From positions 19,490,164 to 19,554,163 of the forward strand of contig NC_063274.1 of assembly GCF_910591885.1 (NCBI RefSeq): DNA of 64,000 nt, read 5' to 3'. The position numbers and the translations under genes are program-made. The notes under the pieces are model-generated. The model was not told the DNA's origin. It was given only the letters and a program-made list of their open reading frames with translations, and did no database searches. Every line of letters starts with the position of its first letter. The stretch's first letter is position 1. Shown piece by piece: positions 31,951 to 48,660 of this stretch. This stretch comes from Bombus terrestris (lineage: Eukaryota > Arthropoda > Insecta > Hymenoptera > Apidae).

Positions 31951-33270
31951 TTAAAAACTATATCGTTATAACGTATAACGTTATATACTATATCGATATA
32001 ATGTATAACGTTATATACTATAACGATATAACGTAAAACGTTATATACGATAACGATATAACGTATAACGTTATAAGCTATACCGTCATAACGTATAACG
32101 TGTTATGCTATAACGATATAACGTAAAACGTTATATACTATAACGATATAACGTAAAACGTTATATACGATAACGATATAACGTAAAACGTTATATACGA
32201 TATCGATATAACGTATAACGTTATATACGAAAACGATATAACGTATAACGTTATGTACTATAACGATAAAACGTAAAACGTTATATACGATAACGATATA
32301 ACGTATAACGTTATGTACTATAACGATATAACGTATAACGTGATATGCTATATCGATATAACGTATAACGTTATATACTATAACGATATAACGTAAAACG
32401 TTATATACGATAACGATATAACGTATAACGTTATAAAATATATCGTTATAACGTATAACGTTATGTATTATTACGATATAACGTATAACGTTGTATGCTA
32501 TATCCATATAACGTATAACGTTATATACTATAACGATATAACGTATAACGTTATATACTATATCGATATAACGTAAAACGTTATATACTATATCGATATA
32601 ACGTATAACGTTAAAAACTATATCGTTATAACGTATAACGTTATATACTATATCGATATAATGTATAACGTTATATACTATAACGATATAACGTAAAACG
32701 TTATATACGATAACGATATAACGTATAACGTTATAAGCTATACCGTCATAACGTATAACGTGTTATGCTATAACGATATAACGTAAAACGTTATATACTA
32801 TAACGATATAACGTAAAACGTTATATACGATAACGATATAACGTAAAACGTTATATACGATATCGATATAACGTATAACGTTATATACGAAAACGATATA
32901 ACGTATAACGTTATGTACTATAACGATATAACGTAAAACGTTATATACGATAACGATATAACGTATAACGTTATGTACTATAACGATATAACGTATAACG
33001 TGATATGCTATATCGATATAACGTATAACGTTATATACTATAACGATATAACGTAAAACGTTATATACGATAACGATATAACGTATAACGTTATAAAATA
33101 TATCGTTATAACGTATAACGTTATGTATTATTACGATATAACGTATAACGTTGTATGCTATATCCATATAACGTATAACGTTATATACTATAACGATATA
33201 ACGTATAACGTTATATACTATATCGATATAACGTAAAACGTTATATACTATATCGATGTAACGTAAAACG
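31951..33270 (+). repeat. 660-bp tandem duplication (two copies)
   Basis: J at 31,951 and J at 32,611 start two 22-monomer blocks with the same order through L, the TGTTATGC unit, C', K, T, H (32,491 and 33,151). The corresponding region of super-unit 1 (12,751-13,410) has only one block. The monomer at 32,581 looks like a fusion: its left matches the F with GATGTA at 33,241, and its right matches the A at 31,921. A private change GATAAAACG lies at about 32,266. Confidence 0.87.
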
Positions 33271-35220
33271 TTATATACTATATCGATATAACGTATAACG
33301 TTATATACTATAACGATATAACGTATAACGTTATGTACTATAACGATATAACATATAACGTTATATACGATAACGATATAACGTATAACGTTAAAAACTA
33401 TATCGTTATAACGTATAACGTTATATACTATATCGATATAATGTATAACGTTATATACTATAACGATATAACGTAAAACGTTATATACGATAACGATATA
33501 ACGTATAACGTTATAAAATATATCGTTATAACGTATAACGTTATATACTATAACGATATAACGTATAACGTTATATACTATATCGATGTAACGTAAAACG
33601 TTATATACTATATCGATATAACGTATAACGTTATATACGATAACGATATAACGTATAACGTTATATACGATAACGATATAACGTATAACGTTATGTACTA
33701 TAAAGATATAACGTATAACGTTATATACGATAACGATATAACGTATAACGTTAAAAACTATATCGTTATAACGTATAACGTTATATACGATAACGATATA
33801 ACGTATAACGTTATATACTATATCGATTTAACGTAAAACGTTATATACTATATCGATGTAACGTAAAACGTTATATACTATATCGATATAACGTATAACG
33901 TTATAAACTATATCGTTATAACGTATAACGTTATATACTATAACGATATAACGTATAACGTTATATACTATAACGATATAACGTATAACGTTATATACTA
34001 TATCGATTTAACGTAAAACGTTATATACTATATCGATGTAACGTATAACGTTATATACTATAACGATATAACGTAAAACGTTATATACTATATCGATATA
34101 ACGTATAACGTTATATACTATAACGATATAACGTATAACGTTATGTAGTATTACGATATAACGTATAACGTTATGTAGTATTACGATATAACGTATAACG
34201 TTATATACGATAACGATATAACGCATAACGTTATATACTATAACGATATAACGTAAAACGTTATATACTATAACGATATAACGTAAAACGTTATATACTA
34301 TAACGATATAACGTAAAACGTTATATACTATATCGATATAACGTATAACGTTATAAACTATATCGTTATAACGTATAACGTTATATACTATAACGATATA
34401 ACGTATAACGTTATGTAGTATTACGATATAACGTATAACGTTATGTAGTATTACGATATAACGTATAACGTTATGTATTATTACGATATAACGTATAACG
34501 TTATATGCTATAACGATATAACGTAAAACGTTATATACTATAACGATATAACGTTTAACGTTATGTACTATAACGATATAACGTATAACGTTATATACGA
34601 TAACGATATAACGTATAACGTTATATACTATATCGATTTAACGTAAAGCGTTATATACTATATCGATGTAACGTATAACGTTATGTAGTATTACGATATA
34701 ACGTATAACGTTATGTAGTATTACGATATAACGTGTAACGTTATGTATTATTACGATATAACGTATAACGTTATAAACTATATCGTTATAACGTATAACG
34801 TTATGTAGTATTACGATATAACGTATAACGTTATATACTATAACGATATACCGTATAACGTTATATACGATAACGATATAACGTATAACGTTATATACTA
34901 TATCGATTTAACGTAAAACGTTATATACTATATCGATGTAACGTAAAACGTTATATACGATAACGATATAACGTATAACGTTATGTACTATAACGATATA
35001 ACGTATAACGTTATATACGATAACGATATAACGTATAACGTTAAAAACTATATCGTTATAACGTATAACGTTACATACCATATCGATATAACGTATAACG
35101 TTATGTACTATAACGATATAACGTACAACGTTATATACGATAACGATATAACGTATAACGTTATGTACTATAACGATATAACGTATAACGTTATATACGA
35201 TAACGATATAACGTATAACG

Positions 35221-35610
35221 TTATAAGCTATATCGTTATAACGTATAACGTGATATGATATTTCGATATAACGTATAACGTTATATACTATAACGATATA
35301 ACGTAAAACGTTATATACGATAACGATTTAACGTATAACGTTATAAAATATATCGTTATAACGTATAACGTTATATACTATAACGATATAACGTATAACG
35401 TTATATACGATAACGATATAACGTATAACGTTATGTAGTATTACGATATAGCGTATAACGTTATGTAGTATTACGATATAACGTATAACGTTATGTAGTA
35501 TTACGATATAACGTATAACGTTATGTAGTATTACGATATAACGTATAACGTTATATGCTATATCCATATAACGTATAACGTTATATACTATAACGATGTA
35601 ACGTAAAACG
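35221..35610 (+). repeat. 13-monomer module, copy 7 (type a)
   Basis: Has the TTTCG in I, GATTTA in A, GCGT in the first D and GTATAACG end of H' that mark type a. It lies 19,530 bp from the copy at 15,691. Confidence 0.9.
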
Positions 35611-37770
35611 TTATATACGATAACGATATAACGTATAACGTTATGTACTATAACGATATAACGTATAACGTTATATACGATAACGATATAACGTATAACG
35701 TTATAAACTATATCGTTATAACGTATAACGTTATGTAGTATTACGATATAACGTATAACGTTATATACTATAACGATATAACGTATAACGTTATGTACTA
35801 TAACGATATAACGTATAACGTTATATACTATAACGATATAACGTAAAACGTTATATACGATAACGATATAACGTATAACGTTATATACGATAGCGATATA
35901 ACGCATAACGTTATATACTATATCGATATAACGTATAACGTTATATACTATAACGATATACCGTATAACGTTATATACGATAACGATATAACGTATAACG
36001 TTATATACTATATCGATATAACGGATAACGTTATATACGATAGCGATATAACGTATAGCGTTATATACGATAACGATATAACGTATAACGTTATAAACTA
36101 TATCGTTATAACGTATAACGTTATGTAGTATTACGACATAACGTATAACGTTATGTAGTATTACTATATAACGTATAACGTTATGTAGTATTACGATATA
36201 ACGTATAACGTTATATACTATAACGATATACCGTATAATGTTATATACGATAACGATATAACGTATAACGTTATATACGATAGCGATATAACGCATAACG
36301 TTATATACTATATCGATATAACGTATAACGTTATATACTATAACGATATACCGTATAACGTTATATACGATAACGATATAACGTATAACGTTATATACTA
36401 TATCGATATAACGGATAACGTTATATACGATAGCGATATAACGTATAACGTTATATACGATAACGATATAACGTATAACGTTATGTACTATAACGATATA
36501 ACGTATAACGTTATATACTCTAACGATATAACGTAAAACGTTATATACGATATCGATATAACGTATAACGTTATATACGATAACGATATAACCTATAACG
36601 TTATAAACTATATCGTTATAACGTATAACGTTATGTAGTATTACGATATAACGTATAACGTTATGTAGTATTACGATATAACGTATAACGTTATATACTA
36701 TAACGATATACCGTATAACGTTATATACGATAACGATATAACGTATAACGTTATATACTATATCGATATAACGGATAACGTTATATACGATAGCGATATA
36801 ACGTATAACGTTATATGCGATAACGATATAACGTATAACGTTATGTACTATAACGATATAACGTATAACGTTATATACTCTAACGATATAACGTAAAACG
36901 TTATATACGATATCGATATAACGTATAACGTTATATACGATAACGATATAACGTATAACGTTATGAACTATAACGATATAACGTAAAACGTTATATACGA
37001 TAACGATATATCGTATAACATTATGTACTATAACGATGTAACGTATAACGTTATATACTATAACGATATAACGTAAAACGTTATATACTATATCGATATA
37101 ACGTATAACGTTATATACTATAACGATATAACGTATATCGTTATGTAGTATTACGATATAACGTATAACGTTATATACGATAACGATATAACGCATAACG
37201 TTATACACTATAACGATATAACGTAAAACGTTATATACTATAACGATATAACGTAAAACGTTATATACGATAACGATATAACGTATAACGTTATATACGA
37301 TAACGATATAACGTATAACGTTATAAACTATATCGTTATAACGTATAACGTTATATGCTATATCCATATAACGTATAACGTTATATACGATAACGATATA
37401 ACGTATAACGTTATATACGATAGCGATATAACGTATATCGTTATATACGATAACGATATAACGTATAACGTCATGTACTATAACGATATAACGTATAACG
37501 TTGTATACGATAACGATATAACGTATAACGTTATAAACTATATCGTTATAACGGATAACGTTATATACTATATCGATATAATGTATAACGTTATATACGA
37601 TAACGATATAACGTATAACGTTATATACGATAACGATATAACGTATAACGTCATGTACTATAACGATATAACGTATAACGTTGTATACGATCACGATATA
37701 ACGTATAACGTTATGTACTATAACGATATAACGTATAACGTTATATACGATAACGATATAACGTATAACG

Positions 37771-38160
37771 TTATAAGCTATATCGTTATAACGTATAACG
37801 TGATATGCTATATCGATATAACGTATAACGTTATATACTATAACGATATAACGTAAAACGTTATATACGATAACGATATAACGTATAACGTTATAAAATA
37901 TATCGTTATAACGTATAACGTTATATACTATAACGATATAACGTATAACGTTATATACGATAACGATATAACGTATAACGTTATGTAGTATTACGATATA
38001 ACGTATAACGTTATGTAGTATTACGATATAACGTATAACGTTATGTAGTATTACGATATAACGTATAACGTTATGTAGTATTACGATATAACGCATAACG
38101 TTATATGCTATATCCATATAACGTATCACGTTATATACTATAACGATGTAACGTAAAACG
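37771..38160 (+). repeat. 13-monomer module, copy 8 (type b)
   Basis: Type b marks present (ACGC last D at 38,071; GTATCACG in H' at 38,101). The B and A units shortly upstream (37,651-37,710) differ from all other type b copies and look converted. Confidence 0.9.
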
Positions 38161-39360
38161 TTATATACGATAACGATATAACGTATAACGTTATGTAGTA
38201 TTACGATATAACGTATAACGTTATGTAGTATTACGATATAACGTATAACGTTATATGCTATATCCATATAACGTATCACGTTATATACGATAACGATATA
38301 ACGGATAACGTTATATACGATAGCGATATAACGTATAACGTTATATACGATATCGATATAACGTATAACGTTATATACGATAACGATATAACGTATAACG
38401 TTATATACGATAACGATATAACGTATAACGTTATAAACTATATCGTTATAACGTATAACGTTATGTAGTATTACGATATAACGTATAACGTTATGTAGTA
38501 TTACTATATAACGTATAGCGTTATGTAGTATTACGATATAACGTATAACGTTATATACTATAACGATATACCGTATAATGTTATATACGATAACGATATA
38601 ACGTATAACGTTATATACGATAGCGATATAACGCATAACGTTATATACTATATCGATATAACGTATAACGTTATATACTATAACGATATACCGTATAACG
38701 TTATATACGATAACGATATAACGTATAACGTTATATACTATATCGATATAACGGATAACGTTATATACGATAGCGATATAACGTATAACGTTATATACGA
38801 TAACGATATAACGTATAACGTTATATACGATAACGATATAACGTATAACGTTATAAACTATATCGTTATAACGTATAACGTTATATACTATATCGATATA
38901 ACGTTTAACGTTATATACGATAACGATATAACGTATAACGTTATATACGATAGCGATATAACGCATAACGTTATATACTATATCGATATAACGCATAACG
39001 TTATATACCATAACGATACAACGTAAAACGTTATATACTATAACGATATAACGTATAACGTTATGTAGTATTACGATATAACGTATAACGTTATATACGA
39101 TAACGATATAACGCATAACATTATATACCATAACGATATAACGTAAAACGTTATATACGATAACGATATAACGTATAACGTTATATACGATAACGATATA
39201 ACGTATAACGTTATAAACTATATCGTTATAACGTATAACGTTATATGCTATATCCATATAACGTATGACGTTATATACTATATCGATATAACGTATAACG
39301 TTATATGCTATAACGATATAACGTATAACGTTATATACGATAACGATATAACGTATAACG

Positions 39361-39750
39361 TTATAAGCTATATCGTTATAACGTATAACGTGATATGCTA
39401 TATCGATATAACGTATAACGTTATATACTATAACGATATAACGTAAAACGTTATATACGATAACGATATAACGTATAACGCTATAAAATATATCGTTATA
39501 ACGTATAACGTTATATACTATAACGATATAACGTATAACGTTATATACGATAACGATATAACGTATAACGTTATGTAGTATTACGATATAACGTATAACG
39601 TTATGTAGTATTACGATATAACGTATAACGTTATGTAGTATTACGATATAACGTATAACGTTATGTTGTATTACGATATAACGTATAACGTTATATGCTA
39701 TATCCATATAACGTATCACGTTATATACTATAACGATGTAACGTAAAACG
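39361..39750 (+). repeat. 13-monomer module, copy 9 (type c)
   Basis: Type c with CT start of K (39,481) and the rare TTATGTTGTA last D (39,661), shared with the copy at 20,521 and absent from those at 26,341 and 48,661. Confidence 0.9.
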
Positions 39751-42700
39751 TTATATACGATAACGATATAACGTATAACGTTATATACTATATCGATATA
39801 ACGTTTAACGTTATATACTATATCGATATAACGTAAAACGTTATATACGATAACGATATAACGTATAAGGTTATATACGATAACGATATAACGTATAACG
39901 TTATAAACTATATCGTTATAACGTATAACGTTATATGCTATATCCATATAACGTATGACGTTATATACTATATCGATATAACGTATAACGTTATATGCTA
40001 TAACGATATAACGTATAACGTTATATACTGTAACGATGTAACGAATAACGTTATATACTATAACGATATAACGTATAACGTTATATACGATAACGATATA
40101 ACGTACAACGTTATGTAGTATTACGATATAACGTATAACGTTATGTACTATAACGATATAACGTATAACGTTGTATACGATAACGATATAACGTATAACG
40201 TTATAAACTATATCGTTATAACGTATAACGTTATATACTATATCGATATCATGTATAACGTTATATACGATAACGATATAACGTATAACGTTATGTACTA
40301 TAACGATATAACGTATAACGTTATATACGATAACGATATAACGTATAACGTTAAAAACTATATCGTTATAACTTATAACGTTATATACTATATGGATATA
40401 ATGTATAACGTTATATACTATAACGATATAACGTAAAACGTTATATACGATAACGATATAACGTAGAACGTTATAAGCTATATCGTTATAACGTATAACG
40501 TTATATGCTATAACGATATAACGTATAACGTTATATACTATAACGATATAACGTATAACGTTATGTAGTATTACGATATAACGTATAACGTTATGTAGTA
40601 TTACGATATAACGTATAACGTTATGTAGTATTACGATATAACGTATAACGTTATATGCTATATCCATATAACGTATAACGTTATATACTATAACGATATA
40701 ACGTATAACGTTATGTACTATAACGATATAACGTATAACGTTATATACGATAACGATATAACGGATAACGTTATATACGATAGCGATATAACGTATAACG
40801 TTATATACTATAACGATATAACGTATAACGTTATAAACTATATCGTTATAACGGATAACGTTATATACTATATCGATATAATGTATAACGTTATATACGA
40901 TAACGATATAACGTATAACGTTATGTACTATAACGATATAACGTATAACGTTATGTACTATAACGATATAACGTATAACGTTATATACGATAACGATATA
41001 ACGTATAACGTTAAAAACTATATCGTTATAACGTATAACGTTATATACTATATCGATATAATGTATAACGTTATATACGATAACGATATAACGTATAACG
41101 TTATGTACTATAACGATATAACGTATAACGTTATATACGATAACGATATAACGTATAACGTTAAAAACTATATCGTTATAACGTATAACGTTATATACTA
41201 TATCGATATAATGTATAACGTTATATACTATAACGATATAACGTAAAACGTTATATACGATAACGATATAACGTACAACGTTATAAAATATATCGTTATA
41301 ACGTATAACGTTGTATACTATAACGATATAACGTATAACGTTATATACGATAACGATATAACGTATAACGTTATGTAGTATTACGATATAACGTATAACG
41401 TTATGTAGTATTACGATATAACGTATAACGTTATATACGATAACGATATAACGCATAACGTTATATACTATAACGATATAACGTAAAACGTTATATACTA
41501 TAACGATATAACGTAAAACGTTATATACGATAACGATATAACGTATAACGTTATAAAATATATCGTTATAACGTATAACGTTGTATACTATAACGATATA
41601 ACGTATAACGTTATATACGATAACGATATAACGTATAACGTTATGTAGTATTACGATATAACGTATAACGTTATGTAGTATTACGATATAACGTATAACG
41701 TTATATACGATAACGATATAACGTATAACGTTATAAAATATATCGTTATAACGTATAACGTTATATACGATAACGATATAACGTATAACGTTATATACGA
41801 TAACGATATAACGTATAACGTTATGTAGTATTACGATATAACGTATAACGTTATGTAGTATTACGATATAACGGATAACGTTATATACGATAGCGATATA
41901 ACGTATAACGTTATATACGATAACGATATAACGTATAACGTTATGTACTATAACGATATAACGTATAACGTTATATACTATAACGATATAACGTAAAACG
42001 TTATATACGATATCGATATAACGTATAACGTTATATACGATGACGATATAACGTATAACGTTATGTACTATAACGATATAACGTAAAACGTTATATACGA
42101 TAACGATATAACGTATAACGTTATGTACTATAACGATATAACGTATAACGTTATATACGATAACGATATAACGTATAACGTTATAAACTATATCGTTATA
42201 ACGTATAACGTTATGTAGTATTACGATATAACGTATAACGTTATATACTATAACGATATACCGTATAACGTTATATACGATAACGATATAACGTATAACG
42301 TTATATACGATAGTGATATAACGTATAACGTTATATACTATATCGATATAACGTATAACGTTATAAACTATATCGTTATAACGTATAACGTTATATACTA
42401 TAACGATATAACGTATAACGTTATGTAGTATTACGATATAACGTATAACGTTATGTATTATTACGATATAACGTATAACGTTGTATGCTATATCCATATA
42501 ACGTATAACGTTATATACTATAACGATATAACGTAAAACGTTATATACTATATCGATATAACGTATAACGTTATATACTATAACGATATAACGTATAACG
42601 TTATATACTATAACGATATAACGTATAACGTTATGTACTATAACGATATACCGTATAACGTTATATACGATAACGATATAACGTATAACGTTATATACGA

Positions 42701-44520
42701 TAGCGATATAACGTATAACGTTATATACTATATCGATATAATGTATAACGTTATATACGATAACGATATAACGTATAACGTTATGTACTATAACGATATA
42801 ACGTATAACGTTATATACGATAACGATATAACGTATAACGTTAAAAACTATATCGTTATAACGTATAACGTTATATACTATATCGATATAATGTATAACG
42901 TTATATACTATAACGATATAACGTAAAACGTTATATACGATAACGATATAACGTACAACGTTATAAAATATATCGTTATAACGTATAACGTTGTATACTA
43001 TAACGATATAACGTATAACGTTATATACGATAACGATATAACGTATAACGTTATGTAGTATTACGATATAACGTATAACGTTATGTAGTATTACGATATA
43101 ACGTATAACGTTATATACGATAACGATATAACGCATAACGTTATATACTATAACGATATAACGTAAAACGTTATATACGATAACGATATAACGTAAAACG
43201 TTATATACGATATCGATATAACGTAAAACGTTATATACGATAACGATATAACGTATAACGTTATGTACTATAACGATATAACGTATAACGTTATATACTA
43301 TATCGTTATAACGTATAACGTGATATGGTATATCGATATAACGTATAACGTTATATACTATAACGATATAACGTATAACGTTATATACTATATCGATATA
43401 ACGTAAAACGTTATATACTATATCGATGTAACGTAAAACGTTATATACTATATCGATATAACGTATAACGTTATAAACTATATCGTTATAACGTATAACG
43501 TTATATACTATAACGATATAACGTATAACGTTATGTAGTATTACGATATAACGTATAACGTTATGTAGTATTACGATATAACGTATAACGTTATGTATTA
43601 TTACGATATAACGTATAACGTTGTATGCTATATCCATATAACGTATAACGTTATATACTATAACGATATAACGTAAAACGTTATATACTATAACGATATA
43701 ACGTATAACGTTATATACTATAACGATATAACGTATAACGTTATGTACTATAACGATATAACATATAACGTTATATACGATAACGATATAACGTATAACG
43801 TTAAAAACTATATCGTTATAACGTATAACGTTATATACTATATCGATATAATGTATAACGTTATATACTATAACGATATAACGTAAAACGTTATATACGA
43901 TAACGATATAACGTATAACGTTATAAGCTATATCGTTATAACGTATAACGTGTTATGCTATATCGATATAACGTATAACGTTATATACTATAACGATATA
44001 ACGTAAAGCGTTATATACGATAACGTTATAACGTATAACGTTATATACTATATCGATATAACGTATAACGTTATATACTATAACGATATAACGTAAAACG
44101 TTATATACGATAACGATATAACGTATAACGTTATAAAATATATCGTTATAACGTATAACGTTATATACTATAACGATATAACGTATAACGTTATATACGA
44201 TAACGATATAACGTATAACGTTATGTAGTATTACGATATAACGTATAACGTTATATACGATAACGATATAACGTATAACGTTATGTACTATAACGATATA
44301 ACGTATAACGTTATATACGATAACGATATAACGTATAACGTTAAAAACTATATCGTTATAACGTATAACGTTACATACCATATCGATATAACGTATAACG
44401 TTATGTACTATAACGATATAACGTACAACGTTATATACGATAACGATATAACGTATAACGTTATGTACTATAACGATATAACGTATAACGTTATATACGA
44501 TAACGATATAACGTATAACG

Positions 44521-44910
44521 TTATAAGCTATATCGTTATAACGTATAACGTGATATGATATTTCGATATAACGTATAACGTTATATACTATAACGATATA
44601 ACGTAAAACGTTATATACGATAACGATTTAACGTATAACGTTATAAAATATATCGTTATAACGTATAACGTTATATACTATAACGATATAACGTATAACG
44701 TTATATACGATAACGATATAACGTATAACGTTATGTAGTATTACGATATAGCGTATAACGTTATGTAGTATTACGATATAACGTATAACGTTATGTAGTA
44801 TTACGATATAACGTATAACGTTATGTAGTATTACGATATAACGTATAACGTTATATGCTATATCCATATAACGTATAACGTTATATACTATAACGATGTA
44901 ACGTAAAACG
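44521..44910 (+). repeat. 13-monomer module, copy 10 (type a)
   Basis: Indistinguishable by eye from the copy at 35,221, 9,300 bp upstream; all four type a marks are present. Confidence 0.9.
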
Positions 44911-47070
44911 TTATATACGATAACGATATAACGTATAACGTTATGTACTATAACGATATAACGTATAACGTTATATACGATAACGATATAACGTATAACG
45001 TTATAAACTATATCGTTATAACGTATAACGTTATGTAGTATTACGATATAACGTATAACGTTATATACTATAACGATATAACGTATAACGTTATGTACTA
45101 TAACGATATAACGTATAACGTTATATACTATAACGATATAACGTAAAACGTTATATACGATAACGATATAACGTATAACGTTATATACGATAGCGATATA
45201 ACGCATAACGTTATATACTATATCGATATAACGTATAACGTTATATACTATAACGATATACCGTATAACGTTATATACGATAACGATATAACGTATAACG
45301 TTATATACTATATCGATATAACGGATAACGTTATATACGATAGCGATATAACGTATAGCGTTATATACGATAACGATATAACGTATAACGTTATAAACTA
45401 TATCGTTATAACGTATAACGTTATGTAGTATTACGATATAACGTATAACGTTATGTAGTATTACTATATAACGTATAACGTTATGTAGTATTACGATATA
45501 ACGTATAACGTTATATACTATAACGATATACCGTATAATGTTATATACGATAACGATATAACGTATAACGTTATATACGATAGCGATATAACGCATAACG
45601 TTATATACTATATCGATATAACGTATAACGTTATATACTATAACGATATACCGTATAACGTTATATACGATAACGATATAACGTATAACGTTATATACTA
45701 TATCGATATAACGGATAACGTTATATACGATAGCGATATAACGTATAACGTTATATACGATAACGATATAACGTATAACGTTATGTACTATAACGATATA
45801 ACGTATAACGTTATATACTCTAACGATATAACGTAAAACGTTATATACGATATCGATATAACGTATAACGTTATATACGATAACGATATAACCTATAACG
45901 TTATAAACTATATCGTTATAACGTATAACGTTATGTAGTATTACGATATAACGTATAACGTTATGTAGTATTACGATATAACGTATAACGTTATATACTA
46001 TAACGATATACCGTATAACGTTATATACGATAACGATATAACGTATAACGTTATATACTATATCGATATAACGGATAACGTTATATACGATAGCGATATA
46101 ACGTATAACGTTATATGCGATAACGATATAACGTATAACGTTATGTACTATAACGATATAACGTATAACGTTATATACTCTAACGATATAACGTAAAACG
46201 TTATATACGATATCGATATAACGTATAACGTTATATACGATAACGATATAACGTATAACGTTATGAACTATAACGATATAACGTAAAACGTTATATACGA
46301 TAACGATATATCGTATAACATTATGTACTATAACGATGTAACGTATAACGTTATATACTATAACGATATAACGTAAAACGTTATATACTATATCGATATA
46401 ACGTATAACGTTATATACTATAACGATATAACGTATATCGTTATGTAGTATTACGATATAACGTATAACGTTATATACGATAACGATATAACGCATAACG
46501 TTATACACTATAACGATATAACGTAAAACGTTATATACTATAACGATATAACGTAAAACGTTATATACCATAACGATATAACGTATAACGTTATATACGA
46601 TAACGATATAACGTATAACGTTATAAACTATATCGTTATAACGTATAACGTTATATGCTATATCCATATAACGTATAACGTTATATACGATAACGATATA
46701 ACGTATAACGTTATATACGATAGCGATATAACGTATATCGTTATATACGATAACGATATAACGTATAACGTCATGTACTATAACGATATAACGTATAACG
46801 TTGTATACGATAACGATATAACGTATAACGTTATAAACTATATCGTTATAACGGATAACGTTATATACTATATCGATATAATGTATAACGTTATATACGA
46901 TAACGATATAACGTATAACGTTATATACGATAACGATATAACGTATAACGTCATGTACTATAACGATATAACGTACAACGTTATATACGATAACGATATA
47001 ACGTACAACGTTATGTACTATAACGATATAACGTATAACGTTATATACGATAACGATATAACGTATAACG

Positions 47071-47460
47071 TTATAAGCTATATCGTTATAACGTATAACG
47101 TGATATGCTATATCGATATAACGTATAACGTTATATACTATAACGATATAACGTAAAACGTTATATACGATAACGATATAACGTATAACGTTATAAAATA
47201 TATCGTTATAACGTATAACGTTATATACTATAACGATATAACGTATAACGTTATATACGATAACGATATAACGTATAACGTTATGTAGTATTACGATATA
47301 ACGTATAACGTTATGTAGTATTACGATATAACGTATAACGTTATGTAGTATTACGATATAACGTATAACGTTATGTAGTATTACGATATAACGCATAACG
47401 TTATATGCTATATCCATATAACGTATCACGTTATATACTATAACGATGTAACGTAAAACG
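47071..47460 (+). repeat. 13-monomer module, copy 11 (type b)
   Basis: Type b marks present. The upstream pair at 46,951-47,010 keeps the ACGTACAACG ends also seen at 18,721 and 24,541, unlike the copy at 37,771. Confidence 0.9.
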
Positions 47461-48660
47461 TTATATACGATAACGATATAACGTATAACGTTATGTAGTA
47501 TTACGATATAACGTATAACGTTATGTAGTATTACGATATAACGTATAACGTTATATGCTATATCCATATAACGTATCACGTTATATACGATAACGATATA
47601 ACGGATAACGTTATATACGATAGCGATATAACGTATAACGTTATATACGATATCGATATAACGTATAACGTTATATACGATAACGATATAACGTATAACG
47701 TTATATACGATAACGATATAACGTATAACGTTATAAACTATATCGTTATAACGTATAACGTTATGTAGTATTACGATATAACGTATAACGTTATGTAGTA
47801 TTACTATATAACGTATAGCGTTATGTAGTATTACGATATAACGTATAACGTTATATACTATAACGATATACCGTATAATGTTATATACGATAACGATATA
47901 ACGTATAACGTTATATACGATAGCGATATAACGCATAACGTTATATACTATATCGATATAACGTATAACGTTATATACTATAACGATATACCGTATAACG
48001 TTATATACGATAACGATATAACGTATAACGTTATATACTATATCGATATAACGGATAACGTTATATACGATAGCGATATAACGTATAACGTTATATACGA
48101 TAACGATATAACGTATAACGTTATATACGATAACGATATAACGTATAACGTTATAAACTATATCGTTATAACGTATAACGTTATATACTATATCGATATA
48201 ACGTTTAACGTTATATACGATAACGATATAAAGTATAACGTTATATACGATAGCGATATAACGCATAACGTTATATACTATATCGATATAACGCATAACG
48301 TTATATACCATAACGATACAACGTAAAACGTTATATACTATAACGATATAACGTATAACGTTATGTAGTATTACGATATAACGTATAACGTTATATACGA
48401 TAACGATATAACGCATAACATTATATACCATAACGATATAACGTAAAACGTTATATACGATAACGATATAACGTATAACGTTATATACGATAACGATATA
48501 ACGTATAACGTTATAAACTATATCGTTATAACGTATAACGTTATATGCTATATCCATATAACGTATGACGTTATATACTATATCGATATAACGTATAACG
48601 TTATATGCTATAACGATATAACGTATAACGTTATATACGATAACGATATAACGTATAACG

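Larger units (their letters stand above)
31141..44280 (+). repeat. Super-unit copy 2 (13.1 kb)
   Basis: Follows super-unit 1 from its start, with offsets of 19,200, 19,860, 19,500, 19,530, 18,930 and 18,840, until 41,340. It then continues as the segment after the second copy of the 5,820-bp duplication (offset 13,110 rising to 13,170). It therefore has one copy of the region that is duplicated in super-unit 1. It ends where D at 44,221 and A at 44,251 join the B at 44,281, a point equivalent to 34,981. Confidence 0.85.
34981..44280 (+). repeat. 9,300-bp tandem unit, first copy
   Basis: This block is repeated from 44,281 at an offset of exactly 9,300 bp for about 7 kb. I noted only about ten single-base or single-monomer differences in the first 6-7 kb. 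They include GACATA at 36,136, TCACG at 37,691, TTATGTTGTA at 39,661 and TTATATGC at 40,501 in this copy. The start is the B-A-J-TTACATACCA-B series, which also occurs at 15,451. Confidence 0.9.
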
